Under the pieces are notes generated by a model. That model saw nothing but the letters and a program-made list of their open reading frames with translations, was not told the DNA's origin and made no database searches. Source: Methylobacterium platani (lineage in GTDB: Bacteria; Pseudomonadota; Alphaproteobacteria; Rhizobiales; Beijerinckiaceae). Taken from it: a stretch of 64,000 nt of DNA. Made by a program: the position numbers and the translations under genes. Shown in pieces: positions 63,448 through 64,000 of the stretch. Numbering within the stretch: the first letter of the stretch is position 1; each line of letters opens with the position of its first letter. The stretch spans positions 62,001 through 126,000 of the forward strand of contig NZ_LWHQ01000038.1 in assembly GCF_001653715.1 (NCBI RefSeq). Reading direction: 5' to 3'.

Positions 63448-63981
63448 ATGGAGATCGTGCTCGAATACCTGTCGCCGGAGAACTGGCCGCGCCCCAAGGG
63501 CTGGACAGTCGTCGGGCGCGTCGGAACCCTGGCCCTCGCGTTCGACCCTGCGCGGCAGCCCTTCCTGATCGGGGACGGCGAGCCGCATCCGCTCGACCCG
63601 GTCGAAGTCAACGCTGCCCTGGCGCCCGCCGTCGACGCCGCGGCGGATCGGCTCTGGCCGGGGGGATGGATGCCCTCGTTCGCGGAGGCGTTCGCCGTCG
63701 ACAAGCGCAGCCTGTCAGCGTCGCGCCTCGCCCGGCAGGGCCTGCCGCCCGCCGTCTTATTCGCGCTGGCGCACACGTCCTACAGCCACGCGCCCACGGC
63801 CCTGGGCGCCCTCCTGCTCGCCCTGGCGCGCTACACGGACCAAGTCTCCGCCGGCTCGCACTTCGACGAGCAGATTGAGGAGACGATGCACGAGGCAAGG
63901 AACGCGTCTGAGATCCTTCGATACGCGCGGCGTGGAAAACCTGTCTTCCCCGAGCGTCAGAAAGGACTCGTAAAGGAATAG
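63448..63981 (+). CDS. Module 2 divergent gene, LEYLSPENW family
   Basis: 177 residues starting MEIVLEYLSPENWPRPKGWT. Paralogue of 17301, with the first 60 residues strongly conserved and the remainder diverged except for RRGKPVFPERQ near the end (RRRGPVFPSRR in the other). The leader before the ATG is conserved as well. Unknown function. Confidence 0.75.
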   Translation: MEIVLEYLSPENWPRPKGWTVVGRVGTLALAFDPARQPFLIGDGEPHPLDPVEVNAALAPAVDAAADRLWPGGWMPSFAEAFAVDKRSLSASRLARQGLPPAVLFALAHTSYSHAPTALGALLLALARYTDQVSAGSHFDEQIEETMHEARNASEILRYARRGKPVFPERQKGLVKE

Positions 63982-64000
63982 GGGCTACGACCTGTCCCAA

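Overview
The window is high-GC, gene-dense alphaproteobacterial DNA. Gene content and order (a helix-turn-helix gene next to metK and trmB, many HWE and hybrid histidine kinases, a glutaredoxin-MauE protein, a SorAB sulfite dehydrogenase, a group I intron in tRNA-Arg(CCU)) suggest Methylobacterium or a close relative. That assignment is inference from families; no 16S or other marker is present. No rRNA, CRISPR array, intact transposase or integrase gene was found.

Layout. 1-14.3 kb looks like ordinary chromosome: sodB, an HWE kinase, trmB-metK with a regulator, small membrane proteins, an MgtC-like protein, the intron-containing tRNA-Arg(CCU), a nuclease-like protein, an M48 peptidase lipoprotein and tRNA-Gly(TCC). 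14.3-21.5 kb is accessory DNA: a repeat block, six overlapping minus-strand genes of unknown function, a 335-bp divergent control region with palindromes, and a plus-strand run with a paralogue-bearing gene (17301) and an AAA+ ATPase. 21.9-41.8 kb is a signalling island: two ParD-like ribbon-helix-helix genes each translationally coupled to a histidine kinase, a PAS kinase with a CheY-like regulator and a REC-kinase, an RsbRST stressosome with a PP2C phosphatase and an RsbT-like hybrid kinase, then two more kinases. 42.7-45.7 kb is a nickel locus (NikR, a NikR-type operator, a TonB receptor, a small His-rich exported protein). 45.9-48 kb holds a glutaredoxin-MauE protein, a DUF305 protein, a 111-bp MITE and a Cys-rich exported protein. 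48.1-53.4 kb is a sulfite locus (YeiH-type exporter, SorA, SorB, a second molybdenum oxidoreductase, DUF202, LysR). 54.4-57.8 kb is an ECF sigma/anti-sigma operon divergent from a DUF305/beta-propeller operon, with matching promoter elements on both sides. 57.8-60 kb contains a truncated EamA gene, a lone M41-type peptidase, a broken tRNA-Arg fragment and a second copy of the repeat block. 60.0-64 kb is a second version of the accessory module of 14.8-17.8 kb.

The most unusual structure is the pair of modules at 14.5-17.8 kb and 59.7-64 kb. Each has a 35-bp identical repeat, a structured repeat ending in a terminator-like hairpin, a run of overlapping small minus-strand genes, a control region with a 67-bp block matching at 66 positions, three GTTAAC sites, two 20-bp palindromes of one operator family, and a divergent gene whose product starts MEI(K/V)LEYLSPENW. 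I recognise no function for these proteins; the arrangement looks like a repressor-controlled accessory system carried twice on an island.

Three genes carry disabling or modifying changes visible in sequence: a frameshift in the GAF-PAS hybrid kinase (about 31050), an in-frame TAA that shortens RsbT (33775), and an internal TAG in a small module gene (61740).
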